In this document: one piece after another, positions 8,662-17,212 of the stretch | Layout of the letters: each line of letters starts with the position of its first letter | How positions within the stretch are numbered: position 1 is the first letter of the stretch | From: Mycobacterium sp. GA-0227b | GTDB lineage: Bacteria > Actinomycetota > Actinomycetes > Mycobacteriales > Mycobacteriaceae | NCBI RefSeq assembly: GCF_001499855.1 | Contig: NZ_LQIK01000003.1 | Span: 124,001 to 188,000, forward strand | Length of the DNA: 64,000 nucleotides | Direction: 5' to 3' | Notes under the pieces: model-generated | The model's input: the letters and a program-made list of their open reading frames with translations, nothing else | Told to the model about the DNA's origin: nothing | Databases searched by the model: none | Position numbers and translations under genes: made by a program

Positions 8662-9819
8662 CTAGGGGGCGCCGGCCGTGCTCGACGGATCGATGAGGAT
8701 CTTTGCGTGAGCCTCGGCGGTCCCGAGCACCTCGAAGGCCCGAGTCACACCGTTCAGCCCAACGGTGCCGGTGACGAGCGCCGAGGCGTCCAGTTTGCCG
8801 TCGGCGAGCATGTGCAGCGTGTCGCGGAACTCCAGCGGCGTGTATCCGAACACGAACCGCATGTCGATCTCCTTACCGATCGCCATGGCGGGCCGAATCG
8901 CGTCTGTGCCCATGCACACCCCGACCACGACGACGCGGGTCTGCACGGGTACCGCGCCGACGATGCCGTCGATGATGCCGGGCACGCCGACACATTCGAA
9001 GACCACTGGACGCTTCGGGCTCGCAGCGCCGACAGCGTCGGCCATGCGGTAAAGGTGCGACCAACCGGGCAGTCGACGCAACTTTTCCATCGAGCCGACG
9101 CCCAGTTCATAAAGTTGTGGAGCCCGGGTGATGGCGCCGGACTGCTCGGTGGCGGCGTAGGGCGATTCGACGGCGGGATCCACCACGACGTGCGCACCGC
9201 AGCGTGACGCCATCTCGCGACGGGTGGTGGAGAAGTCGCTGGCGACGATCGTCTGCACGCCGAGCGACTTCAGGTGGCAGATCACCGCGAGTCCGACCGG
9301 TCCGCAGCCGATCACGACCGCGGTGTCGCGACGGCGAATGTCGCTGCGGCGCACGGCATGTAGCGCCACTGCCATCGGCTCGGTCAGCGCTGCGGTGTCC
9401 GCGTCCAGCCCGTTCGGGACGACGAAGCTCATCGCGGCCTCGGCGAGCACCTGCTCGGCGTAGCCGCCGGGCGCCAGCGGTGACAACCCGGTCAGGTGTA
9501 CCCCGCCGGCTGCGCGCAACAACGGGAAGGAGACCACCGGCGTGCCGACCTTGAACTCCTTGGCAGCTCCTCGGCCGCGCTCGAGGACTTCGCCGCAGAA
9601 CTCGTGGCCCAACACGACAGGCGTGTCCCCGCGCATGAAGTCGGGGTAGCCCATTTCGTCCATCACGCCGGTCAGTTCGTCGGCGTGGTCCTTCGCGTGC
9701 AGATCGGATCCGCAGATCCCGCATCGCCGCACCTCGAGCAACAGTTGCCCGCGTGCCGGTTGCGGTGTCGGTAGGTCCACGACCGACAGGCTCCCGTGCT
9801 CACAGCTGACGGCTCTCAT
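8662..9819 (-). CDS. Zinc-type alcohol dehydrogenase (MDR family)
   Basis: Medium-chain dehydrogenase of 385 residues (MRAVSCEHGS; an alternative ATG at 9837 adds six residues). CGICGSDLH supplies the catalytic zinc cysteine, VVLGHEFCGEV the GHE histidine and glutamate, and VVIGCGPVGLA the NAD(P) Rossmann motif. The four-cysteine structural-zinc loop normally found between residues 90 and 120 is missing; the stretch reads FPLLRAAGGVHLTGLSP instead. It follows the KstD-like gene with a 43-base gap and is probably the last gene of the hsaA-like operon. It would oxidise a secondary alcohol of the pathway, inferred from position only. Confidence 0.88.
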   Translation of the reverse strand: MRAVSCEHGSLSVVDLPTPQPARGQLLLEVRRCGICGSDLHAKDHADELTGVMDEMGYPDFMRGDTPVVLGHEFCGEVLERGRGAAKEFKVGTPVVSFPLLRAAGGVHLTGLSPLAPGGYAEQVLAEAAMSFVVPNGLDADTAALTEPMAVALHAVRRSDIRRRDTAVVIGCGPVGLAVICHLKSLGVQTIVASDFSTTRREMASRCGAHVVVDPAVESPYAATEQSGAITRAPQLYELGVGSMEKLRRLPGWSHLYRMADAVGAASPKRPVVFECVGVPGIIDGIVGAVPVQTRVVVVGVCMGTDAIRPAMAIGKEIDMRFVFGYTPLEFRDTLHMLADGKLDASALVTGTVGLNGVTRAFEVLGTAEAHAKILIDPSSTAGAP

Positions 9820-9862
9820 CCCTGCATCCTCTCCCATGCGCCCGGCAGAGGACCCGCGAATC

Positions 9863-11323
9863 TCAGGCCTTCGCGGCGCTGCGTCCTGCGCGTCGGCCGT
9901 AGAAGCTGCCGTCGCCCAGCGAGATACCGCTCGCGTAGCCCCACGCCGCCAGCCCCGCGGAGCACCGTCCCGCGGCGAACAAACCGGCGATGGGTTCGCC
10001 GCTGACGTGGAGCACCTCACCGGCCAGTGAGGTCTGCAGCCCGCCGAGCGTGAATCCGCCGGTGCTGTCGCGCAGGTCGATCGCACCGACGGGTGATCCG
10101 ATCGGACGAAGCCACTGCGCCTTCTTGTGCAGCAGCGGGTCCTCGCCCCGCGATGCGCCCGCGTTGTATGCCGCCACGGTCGCCTGCAACGAACCGGACG
10201 CCAGGCCGATCTCGGCTTCGAGGTCGGCGACGGTGTCGCACACCCAGGTGGCGGGACGCAGCATCAGTTGCGGCGACACTGACGCCATCGCTTCCTCCTG
10301 GGCATCGCCGTCGATGATCAGGTAAGCGGTGTTGTCCTGGTGGTAGAGCGTGAGTTGGCCGATGCGCCCGGGATATGTGTCCTCGGCGACGTAGCGTTGT
10401 CCACGAGCATTCACCAGAATCCCGCGCACCAACTGCTGCGGGTCGATGAAGATCGCGACCTCGGTCGCGTCCATGTGGGCGAGATCGGCGCCCAGCGCCT
10501 GCGCCATCCGGATCGCCTGACCGTCGTGCTGCTCGATCGACGCGGCGGGACGTCCGGCGATGCGCGGGGCGTACTGCGCGACCATCGCCTCGTTGTAGGC
10601 GAAGCTGCCCATGGCCAGCACCACACCGCGGCGCGCGCGGACCGCCACGTCCTCGCCGTAGCGTCGCGCGAAGACGCCGACCACGCGGCCGTCGGACTCG
10701 ACGATCAACCGCTGCACCCGCACGTCGTACAGCGCCCGCGCTCCTGCGCCCGTGGCGGTTTCGACGAGTGGTTTCATCAGCATGTATCCGGCGCTGGACT
10801 CACCCTGCTTCTTGTTCGACATCTGCGGGACGTGCCCGCGCGGCGCCGGCGCGGCGATGGTGTTGAACGGGTAGGAGTTCTCGCCGCCGCTGAACATCAG
10901 ACCCTGATCGCCCATCGGTTCCCAGCCGGGCTCGCCGAAGAACTCCGGCTTGAACACCACGCCGTTCTCGACCAGCCAGTCGAAATGGTCGAGACTGCCC
11001 TCGCAGTAGTCGGCGATGCGTTTCTCATCGGCACCCGGTCCCATCGCCACGTTGAGGAACGCTTGCATATTCTCGACGGAATCGTCGAAGCCGCATGCCT
11101 TTTGGATCGGGGTGCCGCCGCCGAGGTAGATGAAGCCGCCGGCCATCGACGCCGCGCCGCCCCACGACCCGGTTCGTTCGAGGACCAGCACGTCGGCGCC
11201 GCGGCGGGTGGCCTCGACCGCCGCGGCCGCTCCGGCGATTCCGAATCCGGCGATGACGACGTCGGCCTCGTCGTCCCAGCAAGCGATCTCCGACGCCGGC
11301 AGGGGAGTGACGTCGTTGGTCAT
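9863..11323 (-). CDS. FAD-binding dehydrogenase, 3-ketosteroid delta1-dehydrogenase/fumarate-reductase-like
   Basis: Flavoprotein of 486 residues. The dinucleotide-binding motif VVIAGFGIAGAAAAVEATRRG lies near residue 22, and GGFTLGGLQT and the C-terminal GLFAAGRCSAGLAAWGYASG match the FAD-binding ends of the FrdA/KstD family. Members desaturate steroid ring A or reduce enoates. KstD proper is longer (about 510-560 residues), so this is called KstD-like. The start ATG at 11323 overlaps the stop of the dioxygenase gene (ATGA); an in-frame ATG at 11356 would lie inside that gene. Its place beside HsaA- and HsaC-like genes suggests a ring-desaturation step before aromatic cleavage. Confidence 0.85.
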   Translation of the reverse strand: MTNDVTPLPASEIACWDDEADVVIAGFGIAGAAAAVEATRRGADVLVLERTGSWGGAASMAGGFIYLGGGTPIQKACGFDDSVENMQAFLNVAMGPGADEKRIADYCEGSLDHFDWLVENGVVFKPEFFGEPGWEPMGDQGLMFSGGENSYPFNTIAAPAPRGHVPQMSNKKQGESSAGYMLMKPLVETATGAGARALYDVRVQRLIVESDGRVVGVFARRYGEDVAVRARRGVVLAMGSFAYNEAMVAQYAPRIAGRPAASIEQHDGQAIRMAQALGADLAHMDATEVAIFIDPQQLVRGILVNARGQRYVAEDTYPGRIGQLTLYHQDNTAYLIIDGDAQEEAMASVSPQLMLRPATWVCDTVADLEAEIGLASGSLQATVAAYNAGASRGEDPLLHKKAQWLRPIGSPVGAIDLRDSTGGFTLGGLQTSLAGEVLHVSGEPIAGLFAAGRCSAGLAAWGYASGISLGDGSFYGRRAGRSAAKA

Positions 11324-12228
11324 GGCCGCATGGCCGCCGGCAGGTCTGACACCCATTCGTGGCCCCAGTAGCTGTCGGCGGTGATTTCCTCAGCGGTGTA
11401 GTAGGTTTCGTCGACGCGCATGCCGTCGGTGCCGAACTCGATGTCCCAGTCGCCGGGAGCGCGCACGTAGAACGACACCATCTTGTCGTTGGTGTGCCTG
11501 CCCAGCGTCGAGGACAACTGGAAACCGTCCTTGTTCACCCGGTCCAGCGCCTGGCCGACGGCGTCGAGACTGTCGACCTCCACCATGAGATGGATCAGGC
11601 CGGGGTCGCGCAGCGTCATCGCCGGGCAGACCGCCAGGCTGTGGTGGCGCTCGTTGATCCCGAGGAACCGCACGCGAATCGGTCCGAACTCCGGCGGCGC
11701 CGGAACCCGGAAGGCGCCGCGGGACTTGAAGCCCAGAACCTCCGTATAGAACCGGAATAGCCCCGGCACGTCGAGAGCGGGCAGCACCACGTGGCCGAGG
11801 CCCTGGGCGCCTGTGACGAACCGGGCGCCGAAAGGCGTGACGACGGGACTGTGGTCCAGCACGGCTCCGTGAAAGACCTCGGTCGACGTGCCGGCGGGAT
11901 CGTCGAACGCGATGACCTCCTCGACGCGCCGCGCATCGGCCTCTTCGAGCGACAGTTCCTTGACCGCCACACCCGCGCCGTCGAGGGTGGCCTTGACCCG
12001 CGTCAGCGCGGCGTGGTCGCGCACTTCCCAACCGACAGTGACGATCTTGTCGACGTCGCCGGGCACGACGATGATGCGGGCCGCACGCTCGTCCATGCGC
12101 AGGTACAACGCGTCGCCCTCAGGGCCGGAACCCTCGGCGAAGCCGAGCACCTTGAACGCGAAATGGCGCCAGCGCTCGATGTCGGTCGCCTGAACCTCCA
12201 CGTAGCCAAGGCTTTTCAGATCGCTCAT
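11320..12228 (-). CDS. Extradiol (meta-cleavage) catechol dioxygenase, HsaC/BphC-like
   Basis: Two-domain type I extradiol dioxygenase of 302 residues that opens a catechol ring with O2 and Fe(II). The expected metal ligands are visible: His146 (GLGHVVL), His213 (LIHLMVEV) and Glu264 (WDIEFG). The active-site histidine of INERHHSLAV is at about 195-196. Length and layout match HsaC (about 300 residues), which cleaves 3,4-DHSA in steroid catabolism, and BphC. It starts 13 bases after the HsaA-like gene and overlaps the KstD-like gene by four bases. The matching hydrolase is probably the HsaD-like protein at 17213-18085. The actual catechol is unknown. Confidence 0.92.
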   Translation of the reverse strand: MSDLKSLGYVEVQATDIERWRHFAFKVLGFAEGSGPEGDALYLRMDERAARIIVVPGDVDKIVTVGWEVRDHAALTRVKATLDGAGVAVKELSLEEADARRVEEVIAFDDPAGTSTEVFHGAVLDHSPVVTPFGARFVTGAQGLGHVVLPALDVPGLFRFYTEVLGFKSRGAFRVPAPPEFGPIRVRFLGINERHHSLAVCPAMTLRDPGLIHLMVEVDSLDAVGQALDRVNKDGFQLSSTLGRHTNDKMVSFYVRAPGDWDIEFGTDGMRVDETYYTAEEITADSYWGHEWVSDLPAAMRP

Positions 12229-12241
12229 CGGCGCGGCCTTT

Positions 12242-13423
12242 CTAGATCAACGCCCGCAGCGGGCCTTCGGGATCCACGCCCAGCGAACTCAGTGCCGACG
12301 CGTGGTAAATAGTGCCTGGTGCGTGGATCGCGTGGGCTTGGCCGACGTGCACGTCGCGCCAATACCGTTGTAGCGGCTTGTCCATGCGCGCGGCGTTACC
12401 GCCGGAGCGGGCGAAGATCTCGTCGACCGCCGAGACGGCGCGCCACACCGCCCGTACCTGCGTGCGGCGTCCCGCGGCACGGTCAGCGAAGCTCACTTCC
12501 TTGCCCGTGGCGACGATGTCGTAGATGCGATCGACGTTGGCCAACAGCTCCTGACGCGCGGCGTTGATGTCCGCGGCGGCCTCGCCGATCGCGTACATGA
12601 CGTAGGGATCGTCCTTGATCGCCACCCCGGTGGCGTTGACACGCTCGCGCTGGTAATCCAGGTGCGCGGCCAGGGCGCCCTCGGCGATGCCGATGGTCGC
12701 CGAGGAGATACCCAACGGGAACATTGTCGACCACGGCATCAGGTACAACGGTTCGGTCATGCCGGCTTCGCGTTGGGCGGTTCCGTCCATCACCTTCGTG
12801 GCGTCCATCGTGCGGTATTCCGGTACGAAGGCGTCGCGCACGATGACGTCCTTGGAACCCGTACCGCGCAGGCCCACCACGTTCCAGGAGTCCTCGACGA
12901 TCTCGTAGTCCGAGCGCGGCAGGATCATGTGCAGCATCTGCGGCGGCATCAACGGCTTACCGTCGGTGTCACCGAGCATCGCGCCCAGGATGATCCAGTC
13001 ACACGCGTCGGTGCCGGAACTGAACTGCCATCGGCCGTTGAAGAGATAGCCGCCGTCGACCGGCTTCGCGACGCCCTGTGGGGCATATGGAGATGCCATC
13101 CAGGTGTCGATGTCGTCGGCCCAGACTTCCTCGCCCACCCGCGGGTCGGCATAGGCCAGTTGATACGGGTGCACCCCCACCACGCCGTTGACCCAACCCG
13201 CCGCGGGGTCCAGCGCCGCGGTGGCCATCACCGTCTCGGCGAACTCGCGCGGGTGGACCTCATAGCCGCCATGCTTCTTCGGCTGCAGCAGCCGGATGGA
13301 ACCGACGGACTTCATCGACTTGACCGTGGCGTCGGTCAGCCGCCCGATCTTCTCGGCCTCAACGGCCTGCTCCTTGAACTGGTCGGCCAGTTCCATCACC
13401 CGGTCGAGTACGCGCTCGGTCAT
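12242..13423 (-). CDS. Flavin-dependent hydroxylase, HsaA-like (acyl-CoA dehydrogenase fold)
   Basis: A 393-residue oxygenase with the acyl-CoA dehydrogenase fold, like the reduced-flavin-dependent 3-HSA hydroxylase HsaA (394 residues). N-terminal AEKIGRLTDATVKSMKSVGS, central GRWQFSSGTDACDW and WNVVGLRGTGSKDV, and C-terminal VGQAHAIHAPGTIYHASAL are family hallmarks. HsaA needs reduced FMN from HsaB; no HsaB-type reductase gene is visible nearby. It begins at ATG 13423, 91 bases after the ferredoxin gene, and is followed closely by the extradiol dioxygenase. Its likely role is ortho-hydroxylation of a phenolic intermediate to the catechol used by that dioxygenase. Confidence 0.9.
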   Translation of the reverse strand: MTERVLDRVMELADQFKEQAVEAEKIGRLTDATVKSMKSVGSIRLLQPKKHGGYEVHPREFAETVMATAALDPAAGWVNGVVGVHPYQLAYADPRVGEEVWADDIDTWMASPYAPQGVAKPVDGGYLFNGRWQFSSGTDACDWIILGAMLGDTDGKPLMPPQMLHMILPRSDYEIVEDSWNVVGLRGTGSKDVIVRDAFVPEYRTMDATKVMDGTAQREAGMTEPLYLMPWSTMFPLGISSATIGIAEGALAAHLDYQRERVNATGVAIKDDPYVMYAIGEAAADINAARQELLANVDRIYDIVATGKEVSFADRAAGRRTQVRAVWRAVSAVDEIFARSGGNAARMDKPLQRYWRDVHVGQAHAIHAPGTIYHASALSSLGVDPEGPLRALI

Positions 13424-13514
13424 GCTGATGTCCTAACTGTGTGGGCGTGATTCATGGTTACCGCAGACGGCGTCCGTAGGGGGCCGAATCCCGGTCAGCG
13501 GACGAGAATCGGCG

Positions 13515-13829
13515 TCAATACTCGATCTGGACCTCGTCGCTCACCGGGCGGGCCTGGCAGCCCAGGATGAGGCCGTCGGCGAGATCGGCGGGTTCGAGAA
13601 TGTCGCAGGTCTCCATGTCGACCTTGCCGGACACCACGGTCGCGACGCACGACCCGCAGTGGCCCTCACGACACGAGTGCGGCGCGTCGATGCCCGCATC
13701 GAGCAGCACGTCGATGAGCGTCCTGTCGCGCGGCCATCGCAGGTAGTGGCGAGCGCCGTCCAGGTCCACGGCGACGGTCGCATCGACACCGGTATCGACT
13801 GGCGTGTCGCATGCTTCGGCTTGTGGCAT
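13515..13829 (-). CDS. Stand-alone plant-type [2Fe-2S] ferredoxin, like the C-terminal domain of KshB
   Basis: Protein of 104 residues when started at ATG 13829 (MPQAEACDTP). The cluster ligands are Cys53, Cys58, Cys61 (CREGHCGSC) and Cys91 (ILGCQARP). The surrounding text, RWPRDRTLIDVLLDAGIDAP and DILEPADLADGLILGCQARP, closely resembles the C-terminal ferredoxin domain of 3-ketosteroid 9-alpha-hydroxylase reductase KshB. The FAD and NAD domains of KshB (about 250 residues) are absent. A longer frame from 13940 does not restore them and runs into the divergent promoter region. It is the first gene of the minus-strand operon and may feed electrons to an oxygenase encoded elsewhere. Confidence 0.85.
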   Translation of the reverse strand: MPQAEACDTPVDTGVDATVAVDLDGARHYLRWPRDRTLIDVLLDAGIDAPHSCREGHCGSCVATVVSGKVDMETCDILEPADLADGLILGCQARPVSDEVQIEY

Positions 13830-13959
13830 GAGGCGATCCTGGCCGACCCACCATGCCCAGTCGACCTGCACTTCCATTGGCCGGAACACGGTGATCGCGA
13901 ACGTCCGGTCAACGGGAAGCCAGCCCGCCAGCGGCGTCACTAGGACCTACCGTGACGGC

Positions 13960-15575
13960 GTGAGCATCTCGGGTGAACAGACCGTCGTCGACGCGGTCGT
14001 GGTCGGTGCGGGGTTCGCGGGGCTGTACGCGTTGCACAGGCTGCGCTCGCAGGGACTGTCGGTGCGGCTCTTCGAAGCGGCTCCGGAGATAGGCGGAACC
14101 TGGTACTACAACCGCTACCCGGGCGCGCGGTGCGACGTCGAGAGCGTTGACTACTGCTACTCGTTCGCCACCGAACTCGAGCAGGAGTGGGACTGGTCGG
14201 AGAAGTACGCGACCCAGGCCGAGATCCTGCGGTACATGAACTGGGTGGCCGACAGGCTCGGTCTGCGCGACGGCATCACGCTCAACACGAGGGTTGTCTC
14301 CGCGGTCCTCGACGAGGACACCTTGCGGTGGACCGTGACGACGGACGGCGGCGAGGCGGTCACCGCCCGGTTCTGCATCATGGCGACCGGCCCGCTGTCG
14401 GCCGCGCTGACACCTGATTTTCCCGGCCTTGACGACTTCGCCGGCGAGCTGTCCCACACCGCGCACTGGCCTCACGAGCCCGTCGACTTCACCGGGAAAC
14501 GGGTCGCCGTGATCGGGACGGGATCCTCTGGCATCCAGTCGATTCCGATCATCGCCGAGCAGGCCGCACAGCTCTACGTGTTCCAGCGCACGCCCAACTA
14601 CAGTGTGCCGGCGGGAAACAAGCCGCTGACCGACGAGGACCGCGCGCAGATCAAGGCGACCTACGGCGAGCGCCGTCGGCTGTCGTGGCGCAGCGGCGGG
14701 GGCTCGCCACACATCGCACACCCGAAGCTGACGATGGAGGCCACGCCCGACGAGCGCAGGGTCGCGTTCGAGAAGCGCTGGGAACTGGGTGGCGTGCTGT
14801 TCTCGAAGACCTTCAGCGATCAGATGACCGACATGGCGGCCAACGAGGAGGCCCGCAAGTTCTATGAGGAGAAGGTTCGCGCGGTCATTGCCGATCCCGA
14901 CGTCGCCGACCTGCTGATCCCCACCGATCACCCGATCGGCACAAAACGAATCTGCACCGACACCAACTATTTTCAAACGTTCAACAAGCCGCACGTGAAG
15001 CTGGTCAGCGTCCGCGAGACACCCATCGTGTCGATCGACGCCAGCGGCATCAACACCTCCGACTCCCATTACGACCTGGACGCCATCGTGCTCGCCACGG
15101 GTTTCGACGCGATGACCGGCGCTCTGGCCAAGATCGACATCGTCGGGCGCGACGGGAAGACGCTGCGCGACGACTGGGGCGATGGGCCTCGCACCTATCT
15201 GGGGCTCTGCGTCGACGGGTTCCCGAACCTCTTCCTGGTGTCGGGACCGGGCGCACCCGCTGTGCTGGCCAACATGGTTCTGCACGCCGAGGCCCACATC
15301 AACTGGATCGCCGACGCGATCACCCACCTCGACGAGTACGGATACGCGCGCTCGAGGCGACCCCCGAGGCGGTAGACAACTGGGTGGCGGAACTCAACCG
15401 TCGCGCCGAGGCCACGTTGTTCACCAAGGCCAACTCTTGGTACATGGGCGCCAATGTGCCCGGCAAGCCACGGGTTTTCATGCTGTTCCTCGGTGGCTTC
15501 GGGGCGTACCTCGATATCTGCAACGAGGTGGCGACCGCCGGCTACAAGGGGTTCAGCCTCCTGGGGGCGCAATAG
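13960..15575 (+). pseudogene. Baeyer-Villiger monooxygenase with a -1 frameshift near the 3' end
   Basis: Starts at GTG 13960. The FAD motif GAGFAG (residues 16-21), the fingerprint FAGELSHTAHWP (about 160-171, an exact FxGxxxHxxxWP match) and the second Rossmann motif GTGSSG identify a cyclohexanone-monooxygenase-like enzyme. The frame reads normally to about 15345, then enters RSRRPPRR and stops at 15375. The expected C-terminus (ALEATPEAVDNWVAEL, then SWYMGANVPGKPR and LGGFGAYLDICNEVA) continues in another frame from about 15348 to the stop at 15573-15575. One missing base within the GCGCGC run at 15346-15351 explains it. Either a sequencing error or a real inactivation is possible. If repaired, the protein is about 538 residues and ends directly before the next gene. 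Confidence 0.88.
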
Positions 15576-16382
15576 ATGTCGGGTCTTGCCGAGAAGGTCG
15601 TCGTCGTCACCGGTGCGGCCAGGGGCACCGGGCGCGTGCACTGTGAACGGTTCGCCGAGGAGGGCGCCGACGTCATCGCCGTCGACACGCAAGCCAACGT
15701 CGAGGACCTCGAAACCACCGCAGCAGAAGTGCAGCGGCGCGGACGCCGATGTGCGGTCGCTGTGGCCGACGTCCGCGACCTGGCCGGCCTGGAGTCCGCG
15801 GTGCGCGACGGGGTGGCACGCCTGGGCCGCCTGGATGTCGTCATCGCCAACGCCGGCATTCACACCGCCGGAGCGCCGGCGTGGGAGTTGACCGAGGACA
15901 CCTGGCACCACACGCTCGATGTCAACTTGACCGGGGTGTGGCACACCGTGCGTGCTTGCCTGCCGCACATCGGCGAGACCGGCGGATCGATCGTGATCAT
16001 CAGCTCCACCAACGGTTTACGTGGTACGGCCAACACCGCTCATTACACGGCGAGCAAGCATGCGATTGTGGGCCTGGCGCGCACGCTCGCCAACGAACTC
16101 GGGCCCCGCGGCATCCGGGTGAACACCGTCCATCCGGGCGCGGTCGCCACGCCGATGGTGCTCAACCACGCGACGTTCAAGCGACTGCGGCCCGACCTTG
16201 CCGACCCGACCGCCGCCGACGCCGCGGAGGTGCTGGCCGCGCGCAACCTGCTGCCGGTGCCGTGGGTCGAACCTGTCGATGTCGCCAACGCGGTGGTCTT
16301 CCTCGCCTCCGACGAGGCGCGCTACATCACCGGCACCCAGATCGTCGTCGACGCCGGGCTGACGCAGAAGACGACGGCATGA
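15576..16382 (+). CDS. Short-chain dehydrogenase, mycofactocin-coupled-like subfamily
   Basis: SDR of 268 residues. TGAARGTG is at residues 12-19, ANAG follows, and the catalytic YTASK tyrosine and lysine are near 157 and 161. The C-terminal LPVPWVEPVDVANAVVFLASDEARY is typical of the actinobacterial SDR subgroup linked to mycofactocin, in which a bound NAD is re-oxidised by that redox peptide. This is remembered family knowledge, not tested here. The start follows immediately after the stop of the frameshifted monooxygenase. Its stop overlaps the next SDR's ATG, so the three genes are one operon. It probably oxidises an alcohol to the ketone taken by the monooxygenase. Confidence 0.88.
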   Translation: MSGLAEKVVVVTGAARGTGRVHCERFAEEGADVIAVDTQANVEDLETTAAEVQRRGRRCAVAVADVRDLAGLESAVRDGVARLGRLDVVIANAGIHTAGAPAWELTEDTWHHTLDVNLTGVWHTVRACLPHIGETGGSIVIISSTNGLRGTANTAHYTASKHAIVGLARTLANELGPRGIRVNTVHPGAVATPMVLNHATFKRLRPDLADPTAADAAEVLAARNLLPVPWVEPVDVANAVVFLASDEARYITGTQIVVDAGLTQKTTA

Positions 16383-17212
16383 CAGGACGATTGGCGGACA
16401 AGGTCGCGCTGATCACCGGCGCTGCCCGGGGTATCGGCCGGGCCCAGGCGGTGCGGTTCTCGGCCGAGGGCGCCGACGTGATCGCGCTCGACGTCTGCGG
16501 TCCCGTCGACACGGTCGTCGTGCCCTCGGCGACTCCGGCCGACCTGGAAGAAACGGCGCGCCTGGTCCGCGCCAACGGTCGCAACATCGTCACCGGCATC
16601 GTGGACGTGCGTGACTCCGAGGAATTACAGGAGGCCACCGACCGAGGCGTCGCCGAGCTTGGCGGCCTCGATATCGTCTGCGCGACAGCGGGAATCACGT
16701 CGCGCGGGATGGCGGCCGAGCTCACCGAGGCGGCCTGGCAGACGATGCTCGACGTGAACCTGTCCGGTGTGTGGCGGACCTGCAAGGTCGCCGTTCCACA
16801 CCTCATCCGTAGAGGATCCGGATCGGTCATCTTGGTGAGTTCCATTGCGGGGCTGCGCGGATTGGTCGGTGTCGTTCACTACACCGCGGCCAAGCACGGT
16901 GTCGTCGGGTTGATGCGCAGTCTGGCCAACGACCTGGCTCCGTACGGCATCCGAGTCAACTCGGTGCATCCGACCAACGTGGACACACCGATGATCCAGA
17001 ACGACGCGGTGGCAACTGCATTTCGTCCGGACCTCGACCGGCCGCCCACCCGAGAGGAGTTCGCGCAAGCCGCCCGGACGATGAACATGCTGGACATCCC
17101 GTGGGTCGACCCCATCGACGTCGCGAACGCCAGCCTTTTCCTTGCTTCCGATGAGGCCCGCTACGTCACCGCCGCGACCCTGCCGGTGGACGCCGGAGCG
17201 ACGCAGCGATAG
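16379..17212 (+). CDS. Short-chain dehydrogenase, mycofactocin-coupled subfamily
   Basis: SDR of 277 residues with ATG at 16379, overlapping the stop of the previous SDR. TGAARGIG forms the nucleotide-binding turn, and YTAAK supplies Tyr168 and Lys172. Between strand 2 and helix 3 it carries DVCGPVDTVVVPSATPADL, the characteristic insertion of mycofactocin-coupled SDRs, which its neighbour at 15576 largely lacks. The conserved ending IPWVDPIDVANASLFLASDEARY also matches. It is paralogous to that neighbour, suggesting tandem duplication and divergence. Its stop abuts the stop of the convergent HsaD-like hydrolase with no bases between them. Confidence 0.9.
   Translation: MTGRLADKVALITGAARGIGRAQAVRFSAEGADVIALDVCGPVDTVVVPSATPADLEETARLVRANGRNIVTGIVDVRDSEELQEATDRGVAELGGLDIVCATAGITSRGMAAELTEAAWQTMLDVNLSGVWRTCKVAVPHLIRRGSGSVILVSSIAGLRGLVGVVHYTAAKHGVVGLMRSLANDLAPYGIRVNSVHPTNVDTPMIQNDAVATAFRPDLDRPPTREEFAQAARTMNMLDIPWVDPIDVANASLFLASDEARYVTAATLPVDAGATQR

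Noticed and set aside
13830..13940. N-terminal extension of the ferredoxin from ATG 13940
   Set aside because: The extra residues do not resemble KshB and run into the divergent promoter; ATG 13829 fits the ferredoxin domain.
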